From NCBI GenBank assembly GCA_002007465.1, contig LNAC01000739.1:545570-609569 (forward strand): a DNA stretch of 64,000 nt. The letters run 5' to 3'. The position numbers were made by a program, and so were the translations under genes. The notes beneath the pieces are model-generated. The model was not told the origin of the DNA. It saw only the letters and a program-made list of their open reading frames with translations, and searched no databases. This stretch comes from Ailurus styani. Lineage: Eukaryota; Chordata; Mammalia; Carnivora; Ailuridae. Shown here piece by piece: positions 47,066-59,522 of this stretch (position 1 is its first letter; each line of letters opens with the position of its first letter).

Positions 47066-47785
47066 GATCATCCCCAAATACTTTGAATCCCCAATATAGT
47101 TACAGAGAAAAACACAAAAATTATGTTGGCAATGTGGTGAACTAGGTATCCTTGGGGCTGGGGGAGCAAAAATATAAAACACTAAAAAATTATGAGAAAC
47201 TATAGCAAAGTCCCCCAAAGCCAAAAATAAATAGGAAACTAGAAATAGTGTTCCAGGGTTCCAAACAAATATACATAGATTCTCTTTGACTGCATCAGTT
47301 TTGATGCATATGACCATTCTCTGAGCCAACCATTATGGCCAAGAAGACAGAAAGGAACAATAGAATTATTAGACCAGGTTTGAGATCCCAACCCTAGAAT
47401 TGTGGAGATAGGATCTCAGAAATTTAAATGGATTTTCAAATGGAAATTAAAAGATATTGAGAACAAATCATGGAAAAATGTATCCTGAGTTGGTTCTTTT
47501 CCAACAAGAATTCGAGAATTCAAGGGGATATACCTAATTCAGAATTTAGAATTCAGGAGCAGAGACCTAACTGGAACATGCTAAGCAGCTTTAGTTAAAT
47601 GTGAGGTGTCCACTTTCAAATTTCTTGATTGGTATCTTCCACTATGTGTTCTACTCAGTTCCAGTTCCTCCAGAGATATATTGTTGGTATGTGTGGAGAA
47701 AAAGAGATAAAATGGGTTTGATGTTCAAATAATATTAGAAAATATTCACATAATAAAGTTAAATGAGTTTCCTGTAAATTTCTCT
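47066..47785. other. No gene seen
   Basis: The 102-codon frame at 47021-47329 (-) has no recognisable motif and is probably fortuitous. I see no repeat. Confidence 0.45.
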
Positions 47786-47802
47786 AAAATCATTATAAAG
47801 TT

Positions 47803-48002
47803 AGGGGCACCTGGGTGGTTCAGTTGGTTAGGCATCCCACTCTTGGTTTCAGCTAAGGTCATGATCTCATGGGTTGTGAGACTGAGCCCTATGTAAGGCT
47901 CTATGCTTAGTGCAGAGTCTGCTTGGGATCCTCTCTTCCTCTGCTCCTCCCTCTGGTCACACACACTTTCTCTCTCTCTGGAATAAATAAATAAATCTTT
48001 AA
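47803..48002 (+). mobile_element. Older CAN-SINE, sense
   Basis: The form 'ttggttaggcatcccactct' followed by 'tggtttcagctaaggtcatg' identifies the older subfamily shared across carnivorans. Tail (AATA)n. Target-site duplication 'aaaatcattataaagtt' at 47786-47802 and 48003-48019 (17/17). Confidence 0.95.
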
Positions 48003-48019
48003 AAAATCATTATAAAGTT

Positions 48020-48465
48020 TAGAATGTATTTTAAGTATTTACTAACAGGATATATTACACACTATATCTCAAACATATTTAACCAGTGAAGACTTCTTCT
48101 GGAATTGTATCACTGGATTAATTTCTGAGAGACATACCTAGATAATTGCATTTCTAAACCCAGGTGCTGGCTTTACTAGCTGGACCAGCTAAGTACTTTT
48201 CTCTTCCCTTTCTCACACCAGGGAGCTATCCCAATGCATGCTTCCTTGATACCTCAACAAAACACAGTCTGAATAAGATATGTTTTTCATCTTTCTGATA
48301 CAAAGTACATTTAATTTTCTTACTGTGATTGATTATGTCAGGGAGTTCATCATGTGCATGAACTTTAACATAGTCTCCTAATTGAAATGACTGAATTTGC
48401 ATTATTTGCAATAATAATCCAAAAATACTGTATGTGATAGTTATTGTTACTTTTGTGTTCTAGAG
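48020..48465. other. No gene seen
   Basis: Unlabelled AT-rich sequence. Confidence 0.45.
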
Positions 48466-48545
48466 TACATTTTTTTAAGTTTTTATTTTAATTCTAGTTA
48501 GTTAACATGGAGTGTTATATTAGTTTCAGATGCACAATGTCCTAA
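48466..48545 (-). mobile_element. L1 3'-end fragment, antisense
   Basis: A T run followed by 'ttctagttagttaacatgga', 'gtgttatattagtttcagat' and 'gcacaatgtcc', the reverse complement of the extreme 3' end of L1MA-type elements. Confidence 0.8.
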
Positions 48546-49186
48546 AGTATTTTAATAACTTAAGGTTTTGGGGTACTGGGGGATAATCTGTTTCAAGAAA
48601 GGAAGAACTTATCCCAAATTTAAAACAAAACATACATTTTTAAAGTTGAAGTTACTTTATCTGAGCAAGTCCAGAAAACTGTATTTCACTCAGTGTCTTA
48701 GTTATTTTTGTTAGAAGTGACATTAGCTTTAGGTAATATAAATTCAAAAAGCAGTATTTTAAACTGGACAGAAATTTATCTCTGTCATGTAAAACTCTTG
48801 AGTTAGTATCTCAGCTCAGTCCCAAAATGCTGTGATGGATTCATGCTTCCTCTGGCTAGTTGCACTAACATCTCTAGCATGTTAACCTTGCCATGTGATC
48901 TAAAATGGCCACGCCAAGTCCTAATTTTAACCAGTCAGATGCTAAAAAGAGGATAAGGGAGGCGGAATTAGGGTCTCCAATCACAACATTCAGTAGACAT
49001 CATTCAAGTTACTGGGCAGTGATGCCCTGTAGATACAGAATGCCAGTCAAAATATGCAATTTAAAATTTCTAGTTGCCACATTTAAAAAGTACAAAGAAA
49101 TAGGAACAGCTATTTTAATAACTTTTCTGTTTTATTTGACCTAATTTATATAATGAAATAGTTATATTTTTATATTGTCTTCAAAA
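48546..49186. other. No gene seen
   Basis: The sequence left of the L1 5' UTR. The 79-codon frame at 48905-49144 (+) shows no recognisable domain. Confidence 0.45.
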
Positions 49187-50100
49187 TGGAGACTAGGGGC
49201 AAAAGGCAGAGGAGTAGGGGATCCTATTTCAACTGGTCCCCTGGACTAAGCTGGATAGCTGCCAGACCATTCTGAACACCTATGAAATGAGCCTGAGATG
49301 TAAGAAGATGTATCAGGATCTATACCAACAGAATAATTCCAAAGGCTGATCTCGAGGTATGAAGCGGGGAGCTGTGATTCTGTGGGCAGATATCGGAAGA
49401 TAAATGGAAGGGGGAGGGAGCTGCCATAAGTGCTGGCACTGGGAAGGCGAAATAACCCAGGAGCACAAAAGCGTCCCACCCTGGGGCCCAGGCACAGACT
49501 TGAAGACCCGCTGTCACAAAGACCCCTAGCCACAGGTAAAGGACTTTAGGACAGCACCCCAGGCTGAAACCTGGAGCTGTGGGGGGATGCATGTGGAACT
49601 GGGGGTGGCTGGTGGTTTTAGAAGCACAAAGGGCAGAGACATGCCTGGTCCTGGAAGCGAGGGCTGGGAGTGCTGCTGTGAGGTGCACTACACAGATCAC
49701 TGCAGCTTTTAACAACACAGACAAAAATGGAGTCAGTGTGACCTGGAGGGCTTTCTGGAGAACAGTCGGCAATCTCTCTGTTCTGAGACAGAAGTTTGGA
49801 CCCAGTCGCTTCAGCTCTGACTTTTGGAAGGGACAGAGAAACCCACTAGGGAAAGCCACCAGAGAACAAAAGTCCCCTAAAACTGGTTTTCATTGATCCC
49901 ATCCCCCACCACAGGGGGCAAGGCAACTCTGCCTAAACAGGGTTGCCTGAGTAACAGCATGGCAGGCCCCTCCCCCCAGAAGACCAGCTGAAAGAACAAG
50001 AGGCCAAGAACCCTAAAGTCCCTATACAACAGATGCATCTTGCTTGGATTGTGGTCAATAGTTTGGACTTTGCACATTCCATCAACCACCTCTCACCAGA
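49187..50100 (+). promoter_or_regulatory. L1 5' UTR (decayed internal promoter)
   Basis: GC-richer leader of the L1, by analogy carrying its internal RNA polymerase II promoter. On the opposite strand it leaves an open frame of 179 codons (49320-49859) that I regard as a by-product of composition. CpG sites are largely depleted, as expected in an old methylated copy. Confidence 0.75.
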
Positions 50101-51023
50101 ATGACTAGGAGGAGGAACCCCCAACAGAGGAAAAATTCAGAGACTGTGACCTCTGCCACTGAACTAATGGATATGGACATAAGCAAGATGTTAGAAATAG
50201 AATTCAGGATAACAGTTATACAGACAGTAGCTAGGTTGGAGAAAACCATTAGTGGCAATACAGATTGTCTAAGGGCAGAAGTGAGAGCTGATCTAGCAGA
50301 ACTTAGAAATGCTATCAATGAGATCCAATCTAATCTAGATACTCTAACAGCTAGGGTAAATGAGGCAGAATTAGTCAATCGAATTTGTGATCTAGAAGAC
50401 AAACTGATAGAAAAGAAGGATCAGGAGGAGGCCTAGAACAAACAGCTAATAATCTGTGAAAACAGAATTAGAGAAATAAATGAAAGCATAAAACGTTCCA
50501 ATGTCAGAATTATTAGGATCCCTGAGGGGGTGGAGAGAGGACTAGAAGAAATAGTTGAGAAAATCCTAGCTGAGAATTTCCCTAATCTGGGGAATGAAAC
50601 AAGTGTTCATGTCCTAGAGGCAGAGAGGACACCACCCACCCCCCCAAGATTAACAAGGGTAGAGCAACCTCCAGGGATGTGAGAGTGAAACTCTTGAATC
50701 TTAAATCCAGAGAAAATATCTTAAGGGCAGCTAGGGGGAAGAGATTCCTTACATACAGGGGGAGGAACATCAGAATAATGTCGGAGCTGTCCACAGAAAC
50801 CTGGCAAGCCAGAAAGAGCTGGCAAGACATATTCAGGGCACTAAATGAGAAGAACATGCAGCCAAGAATACTTTATCTGGCAAGGCTGCCATTTAGAATG
50901 GATGGAGAGATAAGGAGCTTCCAAGACCAGCAAAAAATGAAAGAACATGTGACTACTAAGCTGGTCCTACAAGAAATATTAAGGAGGGCGGTTTCTATAA
51001 AAGAAGAAAGACCCCAAGAGTAA
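50101..51023 (+). pseudogene. L1 ORF1 (RNA-binding nucleic-acid chaperone) remnant
   Basis: ORF1 protein of L1 normally trimerises through a coiled coil and binds the L1 RNA. Here the ATG at 50101 opens a 111-codon frame with a clear heptad coiled-coil stretch (about residues 25-110, ending IEKKDQEEA). A TAG at 50434 stops it at a position usually held by Trp. Reading continues in the same frame through the RRM-like part (SNVRIIRIPEG, about 50494), then needs a frame change near the C run at about 50636-50645. The C-terminal domain is open from 50679 to 51023 (RENILRAARGKRFLTYRG, ending IKEERPQE). At least one nonsense mutation and one frameshift make it non-functional. Total span is about 307 codons, close to the usual length. 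Confidence 0.93.
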
Positions 51024-51078
51024 TGTAGAACAGAAATTTACAGAGACAATCTATAGAAACAAGGACCTCACAGGCAAA

Positions 51079-54000
51079 ATGATGACAATAAAAACATATC
51101 TTTCAATACTCACTTTCAATGTGAACGGCCTAAATTCTCCCATAAAATGGCACAGAGTTGCATATTGGATAAAAAGACGGGACCCATCCATTTGCTGTCT
51201 ATGAGACTCATTTTGAACCTAAAGATCCATTCAGATTGAAAGTGAAGGGATGGAGAACCATCTTTCATGCCAATGGACCTCAAAAGAAAGCTGGGGTAGT
51301 GATTCTCATATCAGACAAATTAGATTTTAAGCTAAAGACTGTAGTCAGAGACACAGAAGGACACTACATCATTTTTAAAAGATCTATCAAACAAGAAGAT
51401 CCAACAATTATAAATATCTATGCCCCCATCATGGGAGCAGCCAACTACATAAGCCAACTGTTAATCAAAATAAAGAGACATATTGGTAAGAATACATTAA
51501 CTGTAGGGGATCTTAACATGTCACTCTCAGCAACGGACAGATCATCTAAGCAGAAAATCAGCAAAGAAACAAGAGCTTTGAATGACACACTGGACCAGAT
51601 GGACCTCATAGATACATACAGAACATTCCACCTTAAAACAACAGAATACTCATTCTTCTGGAGCACACATGAAATTTTATCCAGACTAGACCACATACTG
51701 GGTCACAAATCAGGTCTCGACTGATACCAAAAGATTGAGATTATTGCCTGCATATTTTCAGACTACAATGTTTTGAAACTGGAACTCAATCACAAGAAAA
51801 AGTTTGGAAGAAATTCAAACACTTGGAAGCTAAAGACCATCCTGCTCAAGAATGTTTGGGTAAACCAAGAAATCAAAGAACTTAAACAATTCATGGAAAC
51901 CAAAGAGAATGAAAATACATCATTCCAAAACCTATGGGATACTGCAAAGGTGGTCCTAAGGGGGGAAATACATAGCCATCCAAGCCTCATTCAAAAAAAT
52001 TGAAAAATCCCAAATACACCAACTCTCTTTACATCTTAAAGAATTGGAAAATCAACAGCAAATTAAGACTACCCCACACACAAGAAGGGAAATAATTAAG
52101 ATTAGAGCAGAGATCAATGAATTAGAAACCAGAGATACAGTAGAACACATCAATGAAACTAGAAGATGGTTCTTTGAAAGAATTAATAAGATCAATAAAC
52201 CACTGGCCAGACTAATCCAAAAGAAAACAGAAAGGACCCAAATTAATAAAATTATGAATGAAAGGGGAGAGATCATTACCAGCACCAAAGAAATAGAAAC
52301 AATCATCAGAAATTAATATCAACAGCTATGTGCCAGTAAGTTAAGTAACCTAGAAGAAATGGATGCATTCCTGGAAACCTATAAACTTCCAAGACTGGAA
52401 GAAATTGACAACATGAATAGACCAATAACTAGTAACGAGATTGAAGTAGTGATAAAAAAAACTCCCAGAAAACAAGGGTATAGGACGTGATGGATTCCCT
52501 GGGGAATTCTACCAAACATTCAAAATTCAAAGAAGGAATAATACCTATTCTCCTGAAACTGTTTCAAAACAACAACACAACAGCAACAAAAAGAAGGAAA
52601 ACTTCCAGACTCTTTCTATGAGGCCAGCATCACCTTGATCCCCAAACCAGGCAAAGATCTTATCAAAAAGGAGAAATTCAGACGAATACCCCTGATGACT
52701 ATGGATGCCAAGATTCTCAACAAGATCCTAGCTAACAGAATCCAATACTACATTAAAAAGATTATCCACGGTGACCAGGTGGGATTTATCCCTGGGATGC
52801 AAGGGTGGCTCAACATTCATAAATCAATCAATGTGATAGAAAAAATTAATAAGAGAAGAAACAAGAACCACATGGTCCTCTCAATTGATGTAGAAAAGGC
52901 ATTTGACAAAATACAGCATCATTTCCTGATTGAAACTCTTCAGAATATAGGGATAGAGGGAACATCCCTCAACTGCATAAAATCCAGCTATGAAAAACCC
53001 ACAGTGAACATATTTCTCAATGCGGATAAGCTGAGAACCTTTCCATTGAGATCAGGAACACAACAAGGATGTCCATTCTCACCACTATTGCTCAACATAG
53101 TACTAGAAGTTCTAGCAACAGCAATCAGACAACAAAAGAAATAAAGGGTATTCAAATTGGCAAAGAAGAAATCAAACTCTCTTTCTTCACAGATGACATG
53201 ATACTTTATGTGGACAACCCAAAAGACTTCAACCCCCAAATACTAGAACTCATACAGCAATTCAGTAATGTAGCAGGATACAAAATCAATACACAGAAAT
53301 CAGTTGCTTTCTATACATTAACAATAAAACTGTAAAAAGGGAAACTAGAGAATTGATTCCATTTACCGTAGCACCAAAAACCATAAGATACCTTGGAATA
53401 AACCTAACCAAAGAGGTAAAGGATCTATACTCTAGGAACTACAACACACTCAGGAAAGAAATTGAGGAAGACACAAAAAGATGGAAAAACATTCCATGCT
53501 CATGAATCAGAAGAATAAACATTGTTAAAATGTCTATTCTACCCAGAGGAATCTACACTTTCAATGTCTCATCCCTATCAAAATACCATCGACATTTTTC
53601 AAAGTGCTGGAATGAACAATCCTAAAATTTGTATGGAACCAGAGAGGACCCCAAATCGCCAAGGAAATGTTGAAAAACAAAGCTGAGGGCATCACATTGC
53701 CTGATTTCGAGCTTTGTTACAAAGCTGTGATCACCAAGACAGCACGGTACTGGCACAAAAACACATACACAGACCAATGGAACAGAGTAGAGAGCCCAGA
53801 TATGGACCCTCAAATCTATGGTCAACTAATCTTTGACAAAGCAGGAAAAAATATCCAATGGAAAAAAGACAGTGTTTTTTCAATAAGTGGTGCTGGGAAA
53901 TTGGACATCTATATTATAGAATAGCTGTACAGAAGAGTGAAACTCGACCATTCTCTCACGCCATACACAAAGATAAACTCAAAATGGATGAAAGACCTCA

Positions 54001-54818
54001 ATGTGAGATAGGAATCCATCAAAATCCTAAAGGAGAACATAGATAGCAACCTCTTCAACATCGGCCACAGAAACTTCTTTCAAGACATGTCACCAAAGGC
54101 AAAGGAAACAAAAGTGAAAATGAACTTTTAGGACTTCATCAAGATAAAAAGCTCTGCACAGCAAAGGAAACAGTCAACAGAACAAAGAGGCAACACACAG
54201 AATGGGAGAAGATATTCTCAAATGACACTACAGACAAAAGGATGATATCCAAGATATATAAAGAAATGCTCAAACCCAACACCCAAAAAACAAATAATCA
54301 AGTCATAAAAATGGGCAGAAAACATGGGCAGACACTTCTCCAAAGAAGACATACAAATGGCTAACAGACACATGAAAAAGTGTTCATCATCATTAGCCAT
54401 CAGAGAAATTCAAATCAAAACCACATTGAGATACCACCTTACACCAGTTAGAATAGCAAAAATTAACAAGGCAAGAAACAACAAATGTTGCAGAAGATGT
54501 AGAGAAAGGGGAACCCTCTTACATTGTTGGTGGGACTGAAAGTTGTTACAGCCACTTTGGAAAACAGTGTGGAGGCTCCTCAAAAAATTAAAAATAGAAC
54601 TACCCTATGACCCAGCAATTGCACTATTGGGTATTTACCCCAAACATACAGATGTAGTGAAAAGAAGGGCCATATGCACCCCAATGTTCATAGCAGCCAT
54701 GTCCACAACCGCCAAACTGCAGAAAGAGCTGAGATACCCTTCAACAGATGAATGGATGAAAAAGATGTGGTCTATATATACACTGGAATATTACTCAGCC
54801 ATCAGAAAGGATGAATAG
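51079..54818 (+). pseudogene. L1 ORF2 (endonuclease/reverse transcriptase) remnant
   Basis: ORF2 starts at ATG 51079 (MMTIKTYLSILTFNVNG) about 55 bases after ORF1. It is broken by a frame change near 51200, a stop at 51722, a frame change near 51960 at a G run, a stop at 52314, a frame change near 53130, and a TGA at 54540 inside the Cys-rich domain, among others. Recognisable parts: endonuclease (51079-51800) with NVNG, ETHFEPKD and GDLNM; its SDH box reads SDY (51758-51766). Reverse transcriptase includes [13 protein letters not shown] (about 52770), [11 protein letters not shown] (about 52880), [13 protein letters not shown] (about 53055) and the active-site box as FTDD (53186-53197). The C-terminal region includes [16 protein letters not shown] and DEWMKKMW, ending at the stop at 54816-54818. 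It has multiple disabling changes and cannot retrotranspose by itself. Confidence 0.94.
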
Positions 54819-54875
54819 CCAACTTCTGCATCAACACGGATGGGTCTGGAGGAGATTATGCTAGTGGAGTCTATG

Positions 54876-56466
54876 CTGTGTGCACTATTTTGGGATCAAC
54901 ATATTATCCCTAAATACAATCACCTTTTGTTTTAAATTAACAATCTAAAAGTTAGCCAGAGTGAGAACTTGGTCACAGATCAAGAGTTTTCTGGAAATTC
55001 AGCTCCTTCTGGTCAGCACTCAGCTATGTGTCTAGCTAAAGATGAATCTTTCTATTACCAATCAAAATAGAGAGTGGATGTTGAAGGACAATTTCTTCCA
55101 CAGTGCACCCAAATGTCCATGTAAGTCATTTCCCGCACAGAATTACACTCTTTTATTGCATTTAGCTCAAAGTTAAGTGTCCCAGGGCAATGTGCAGTCC
55201 TTTCAAAGGCCCATATGTGCCTTGTTATAGGACATCCACCTATATATTAAAACTATAGATTAAAAAGCAGTTTATTTTTCCTCTTCACAGCCAGTATAGA
55301 ATTATGGAATGGGGCAGAAAAACTACAACCAAACATTATTGTTCTAAGGAGATAAATAGGGTGTGTAGAGTAATCAGTTGGGGTTTTTGCAATTACTGAA
55401 TCAGACAGAATTAGTATAGACTTCCCTGTCTTTACAATAGAGAAAATTCCTTGTTTGGTCCATCTGACAGCCCTGGGTTCTAGTCTGTTGGAGGAACTTC
55501 CTAAGCCAGTAGCCCCTGACCTGTCCCTCTATGTGATTCTTCTTTTTCCTATATTTTGTGGGATATCATCTGAAATTGTCACTGGGGAGTCATGCCCTTC
55601 TTTGGAGCTTATAGGTCTTTCTACAGGTACAGGTTTGGACCTCAGTGTTAGGACTTAAGAATTTGGAAACCATACAGTTAGTAGAGCTGGCTTATCTTTT
55701 GTTTGGTAATGTTCTACCCTTAAAATTTATAGTATTTCACTTCTGTTTGTCTTTAGTTTTCTATAGAAGTAACCACAGACAATGATCTCATCTAGGCATA
55801 AATTTTATTCCTGAAAACTGCATTATTTTATTTTCTGGTCCCTCTGTTATGACTAATCCTCACTCCCATGCCCACAACTTAATGTATGATCCCTTGCGAC
55901 CAGCTTCAAAACAACAGGCTTGGATGAAAGGCAACAATTTCAACCACATCTTTAATTCTGGGCTACTTCCCACTGGTTCCTGGAGATATTTCAGAAATGT
56001 TTGGAAGCATTGGCTTATCCTCTAAAGCTGTTTCTTCAAAGCTATCCCTTATATCTGCTTCTACTTTGGGAAACAGAAGTAAAGGCATTTTTCAATGCTG
56101 CAAGGTCATAAATTACCTGAATCAATCAAATTCAAGTTTGAAATCAGAAAGAACCTCCCTTAGAGAACTATATTCCCTTCCATTTTTACCTGCTGAAGGT
56201 GGCAAGAAACAGAAAACACATACCAACTTCTTGGGTTACTCTAACAATATCCTGAGAGCTACAGACAATAAAGACATTGTGTTAACAAAATGTTTTGCCA
56301 TGCCATGAATGAGAACATCAGTTTGGCAACTATGCAATGTAAGTCTCCTGTTGCTAGAACTTGACTATAGATCCAATCCAACATACCTTAGGTTTTATTG
56401 TGTGCCACATCCCACTTTTCAGAACCGAATTTCATATTACTTAATCTTTAGGTTTGGATTATATAT
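54876..56466 (-). mobile_element. MaLR (MLT1-type) internal region, antisense
   Basis: About 1.6 kb that, read on the - strand, resembles the internal part of MLT1/MaLR elements, relatives of class III endogenous retroviruses. On the + strand I rely on 'ggacatccacctatatatta', 'tcacagccagtatagaatta', 'tggtccatctgacagccctg', 'gttggaggaacttcctaagc' and 'gatatcatctgaaattgtca'. The LTR at 56467-56858 lies on the side expected for the 5' LTR of an antisense copy. No intact coding frame exists, and MaLR internal sequences are generally non-coding. The family is assigned from memory. Confidence 0.55.
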
Positions 56467-56858
56467 TAGTAAACTCATGTTGCTATAACTTAATACCACA
56501 GACTGGGTGGCTTAAACAATAGAAACTTATTTTCTCATATTCTCACAGTTCTGAAGGCTGGAAGTCCAAGGTCAAGACTGGTTTCTAGTGAAACTTGTCT
56601 TCTTGGCTTGCAGATGGCTGGCTTCTCATTGTGTCCTCTCTTGGCCTTTCCCCTGGAGAGAGAAAGAGAGAGAGAGAGAGAGAGATTTGGTGTCTCTTCT
56701 TCTTCTTATGAGGACACACGTCTTATCAGGTTACAACCCATCATGACCTCACTTAACCTTTATAACCTCTTTATAGGCCCTATCTGCAATATAGTCACAT
56801 TTGGGATTAGAGCTTCAACACATGAATTTTGAGAGGACACAATTCAGTTCATATAAAT
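56467..56858 (-). mobile_element. MLT1-type MaLR LTR, antisense
   Basis: The + strand shows the reverse complement of an MLT1-type LTR: 'catgttgctataacttaata', 'ccacagactgggtggcttaa', 'ctgaaggctggaagtccaag', 'ggcttgcagatggctggctt', 'ctctttataggccctatctg' and 'agagcttcaacacatgaatt'. A (GA)n microsatellite at 56656-56685 has grown inside it. It probably forms one element with the internal region to its left. Confidence 0.85.
56656..56685. repeat. (GA)n microsatellite
   Basis: About 30 bases of GA repeat with one AAA interruption, inside the MLT1 LTR. Confidence 0.95.
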
Positions 56859-59512
56859 TATAACAGAAATTCATTAAATAATATTTTAAAGTCTGCATAA
56901 TAAAAAAATTTTTAACAGAGAACCAAAATAACAGAGCTCAAATAAGTCTTTTTATTTTCCTAGAATAATGCATGTCTGCAAAATAATTATAGATTCAGGT
57001 TCCTTCCCCTTATTTTTCCCACATTAATAGGTTGACTGGTTTAGAGATACTGCAAAACCCTATCTGTATTTCACCCAGCATGCAGAGAATAGGAAGGGAC
57101 CAGAATATTACTTCCCTTTAAGAGTTCTGCCTAGAATTCCATACATCAGTTCTGCTCATGTTCTGTTGGCCAAGACTGTTTTATTTAAAAGTTGGAAGAA
57201 ACATTTCCTACTAAACATAATCTAGTATAAAAGTTTAAAGCACAAAATCAAAAATGTATAAGAAGAAAAAAGCTTTCCAGTCTTCCTTGTTAAATGGCAG
57301 TGAACTAAAAGAGCCTCCAAACTTCCCATTATGAGTATCGATGAAGACACAGAATTACAGGAACATCATTACAAACTTTATAGACTATTGGAAAATAATA
57401 TCATGAGCTAATATTCAAATTGAACCTCTACCAACTGGATCATCATTGGGGAAGAGGAAGATTCAGATTCTAGGACATGGTAACACATGCTCCACTTTCT
57501 ACTGGGAAATTATGTCCTAACAGTTCATGCAGAGTCGGTTCTGGCTGAGACTCAGGCACTAGGCAGAGCCAAGTAATAAGTGCTAAGGAGAAAAACTGAA
57601 CAAGAAAGGAAGATTAAATTGTGTGTGTGTGTGTATGTGTGTGTGTGATTTACTTTTTCTGCTTTAGTCTCAAAATGTCATTGCTTTCTTTGTCACTTCT
57701 GTTCTATTTGTCCTTGACATTTTATGCCTTTCTAATCCCTCCTTGTTTACATTTTAGTAGACTTTAGGGAAGGAGTGAGAGTAAACATGTATTCAATCCT
57801 ACATGTTGAAACCAGTTTGCATTACATTCATAGAAATTATTTATATAAAGAAAATAAACATACCTCTTACTAGAAGCTGAATATTACAGGACTGTCTAAT
57901 TTTCATTGACCATCAGTTTCCAACTCCTTCTCCATGAAGTCAAAAAGCAAAGTATAGGTAGGCATAAGAATAAATGTAAGCAGGGGATCTAAGACAATAA
58001 TCGTTCAAAAAAATGGATAATCCAGTATATATAAAAGAAGGCATGTATCATCTGCTCTGCTTTCCTCTCTCTGGCAATACTAGAAACATAAAACTTATGA
58101 CAGGGCTTTTGTATATTGGGAATTTGTATATTGAATACACAAAAGTATTACTGATGAAAGCAGTAGAATCATATTAAAAATCTATTTGTTTGAACTAGCA
58201 ATTACTATGTAAGAAAATAAATGAAGACGAATGGAAGTACATGAAAATAAACGTGGGTTACTTGACTTCTCGCTTTAGGTCTCCCATGTGTTAAAAAAAA
58301 ACAGGAAGTGTGTTTTTTGAGGGGAATGCAAGGAACATGTCAGTGATTTAAATTAGCATTACCCTGGACAGATTGAAATGGGCATATGTTTTATCCTATG
58401 TGGTTGTTTCTAAGTGAAAAGAGTTCTAAGCTTTTTGTAATCTTATTGTAATAAAATAATTATATGTAGATTGTTGGGCTTCTTTTAAACAGAGAAACAA
58501 CAATTTTGTGTTTAGAAAAAAGAATTGCGGTGAGCAGTTAGTTTTTCCAGATCAAACTTGGTGAGGTTAAAAGAATCACTGCTGTTTACAAAACAGAGAA
58601 CATCTATTTTGGTATACCCTTCTTTAGATCAGTTGATTGTCAATCAGATTATCCACTTGACCTTAGCCAGATCCTCAACAGAATCAGCAGAAACTTTGTT
58701 CAGCAAGGGGAGCTGGAAGCCAAATAAAAGTCAGTTTCCAAATCCATTTGCTCAGCACAGATACAATTTATGTTTTTCCTTTTGCTTAGCAAGCAGTTGT
58801 GCTACGAATTTTTATCTTGAGAATTTTGGTGGTAATGAAACATTGCTGTAATTTAGGATGAGCCAAGCATGTATAAAAATGCAGAAATCTGTCTTTCTTG
58901 GCCCACTGAGACATTTTTTTTTAAATCTAGTTGAAATATGTATGACTTCCCTGAGCTCTTTGGCATAATTCATCATTTAAAAAAATCAATAAAGGAGATT
59001 TTATTTTCAATTAGTAAACATGCATCTGCCAAGGAACTAGACATTCTTGATTTCTCTATTACATTTTAGAATTTTACAATACAAGAATATACAACTGTCT
59101 GTATTTATATAACAATACATTAAATAAATTGTCAGCTAATACCCCTCTATGCATATGGGAAAAAGATGGATTTTAGATTATCGTATCAGGCAAATAGTAG
59201 ATGCTCAGTAAATGTTGATTTACTTTTATTGCTCAAGTTATTTTTTCCCCTAGTCCTACTTTTTATGAAATATTTGATAAGGAAATATAAACTGTTTCCA
59301 TTCTACCATCAATATTCCTCTCTATCTTAAAAGATATAGAGGAAAGATATAGAGAAATATTGCCTGAATGAAAAAATCATTACAAAGAACAAATTGCTTC
59401 CTGTTTGTTTGAATTCATCCATTAACATATTTATTTAAAAGAGTGTGGGGTAAATGGTCATCAATAATATAACACTATAAAGACTTTCTAGGAACTATGT
59501 GAAAGAAAACCC
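56859..59512. other. 2.6 kb AT-rich sequence, nothing recognised
   Basis: No gene seen. The 97-codon frame at 58558-58851 (+) has no recognisable motif. A (TG)n run lies at 57620-57648. Confidence 0.5.
57620..57648. repeat. (TG)n microsatellite
   Basis: About 14 TG units with one TA interruption. Confidence 0.93.
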
Positions 59513-59522
59513 AAGTTTTTAA

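Larger units (their letters stand above)
49187..54875 (+). mobile_element. Nearly full-length carnivore L1, sense, inactive, lacking its 3' UTR
   Basis: A sense L1 with the full order 5' UTR (49187-50100), ORF1 (50101-51023) and ORF2 (51079-54818), plus about 55 bases after the ORF2 stop. The 5' UTR starts near 'ggcaaaaggcagaggagtag' and contains 'gaccattctgaacacctatg'. The sequence stops resembling L1 after 'gaggagattatgctagtg', so the 3' UTR and poly(A) are missing, and the next recognisable sequence is antisense MaLR. Since L1 copies are made from the 3' end, loss of the 3' end implies a later deletion or rearrangement. I see no target-site duplication, consistent with loss of one border. 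Both coding regions are disrupted. Confidence 0.93.

Noticed and set aside
49246..49896. Overlapping frames of 95-179 codons around the L1 leader as host genes
   Set aside because: They lie wholly within the L1 5' UTR and run on both strands without known domains.
52635..53144. 169-codon reverse-transcriptase frame as an active enzyme gene
   Set aside because: It is an internal slice of a broken L1 ORF2, with no start of its own and stops or frame changes on both sides.
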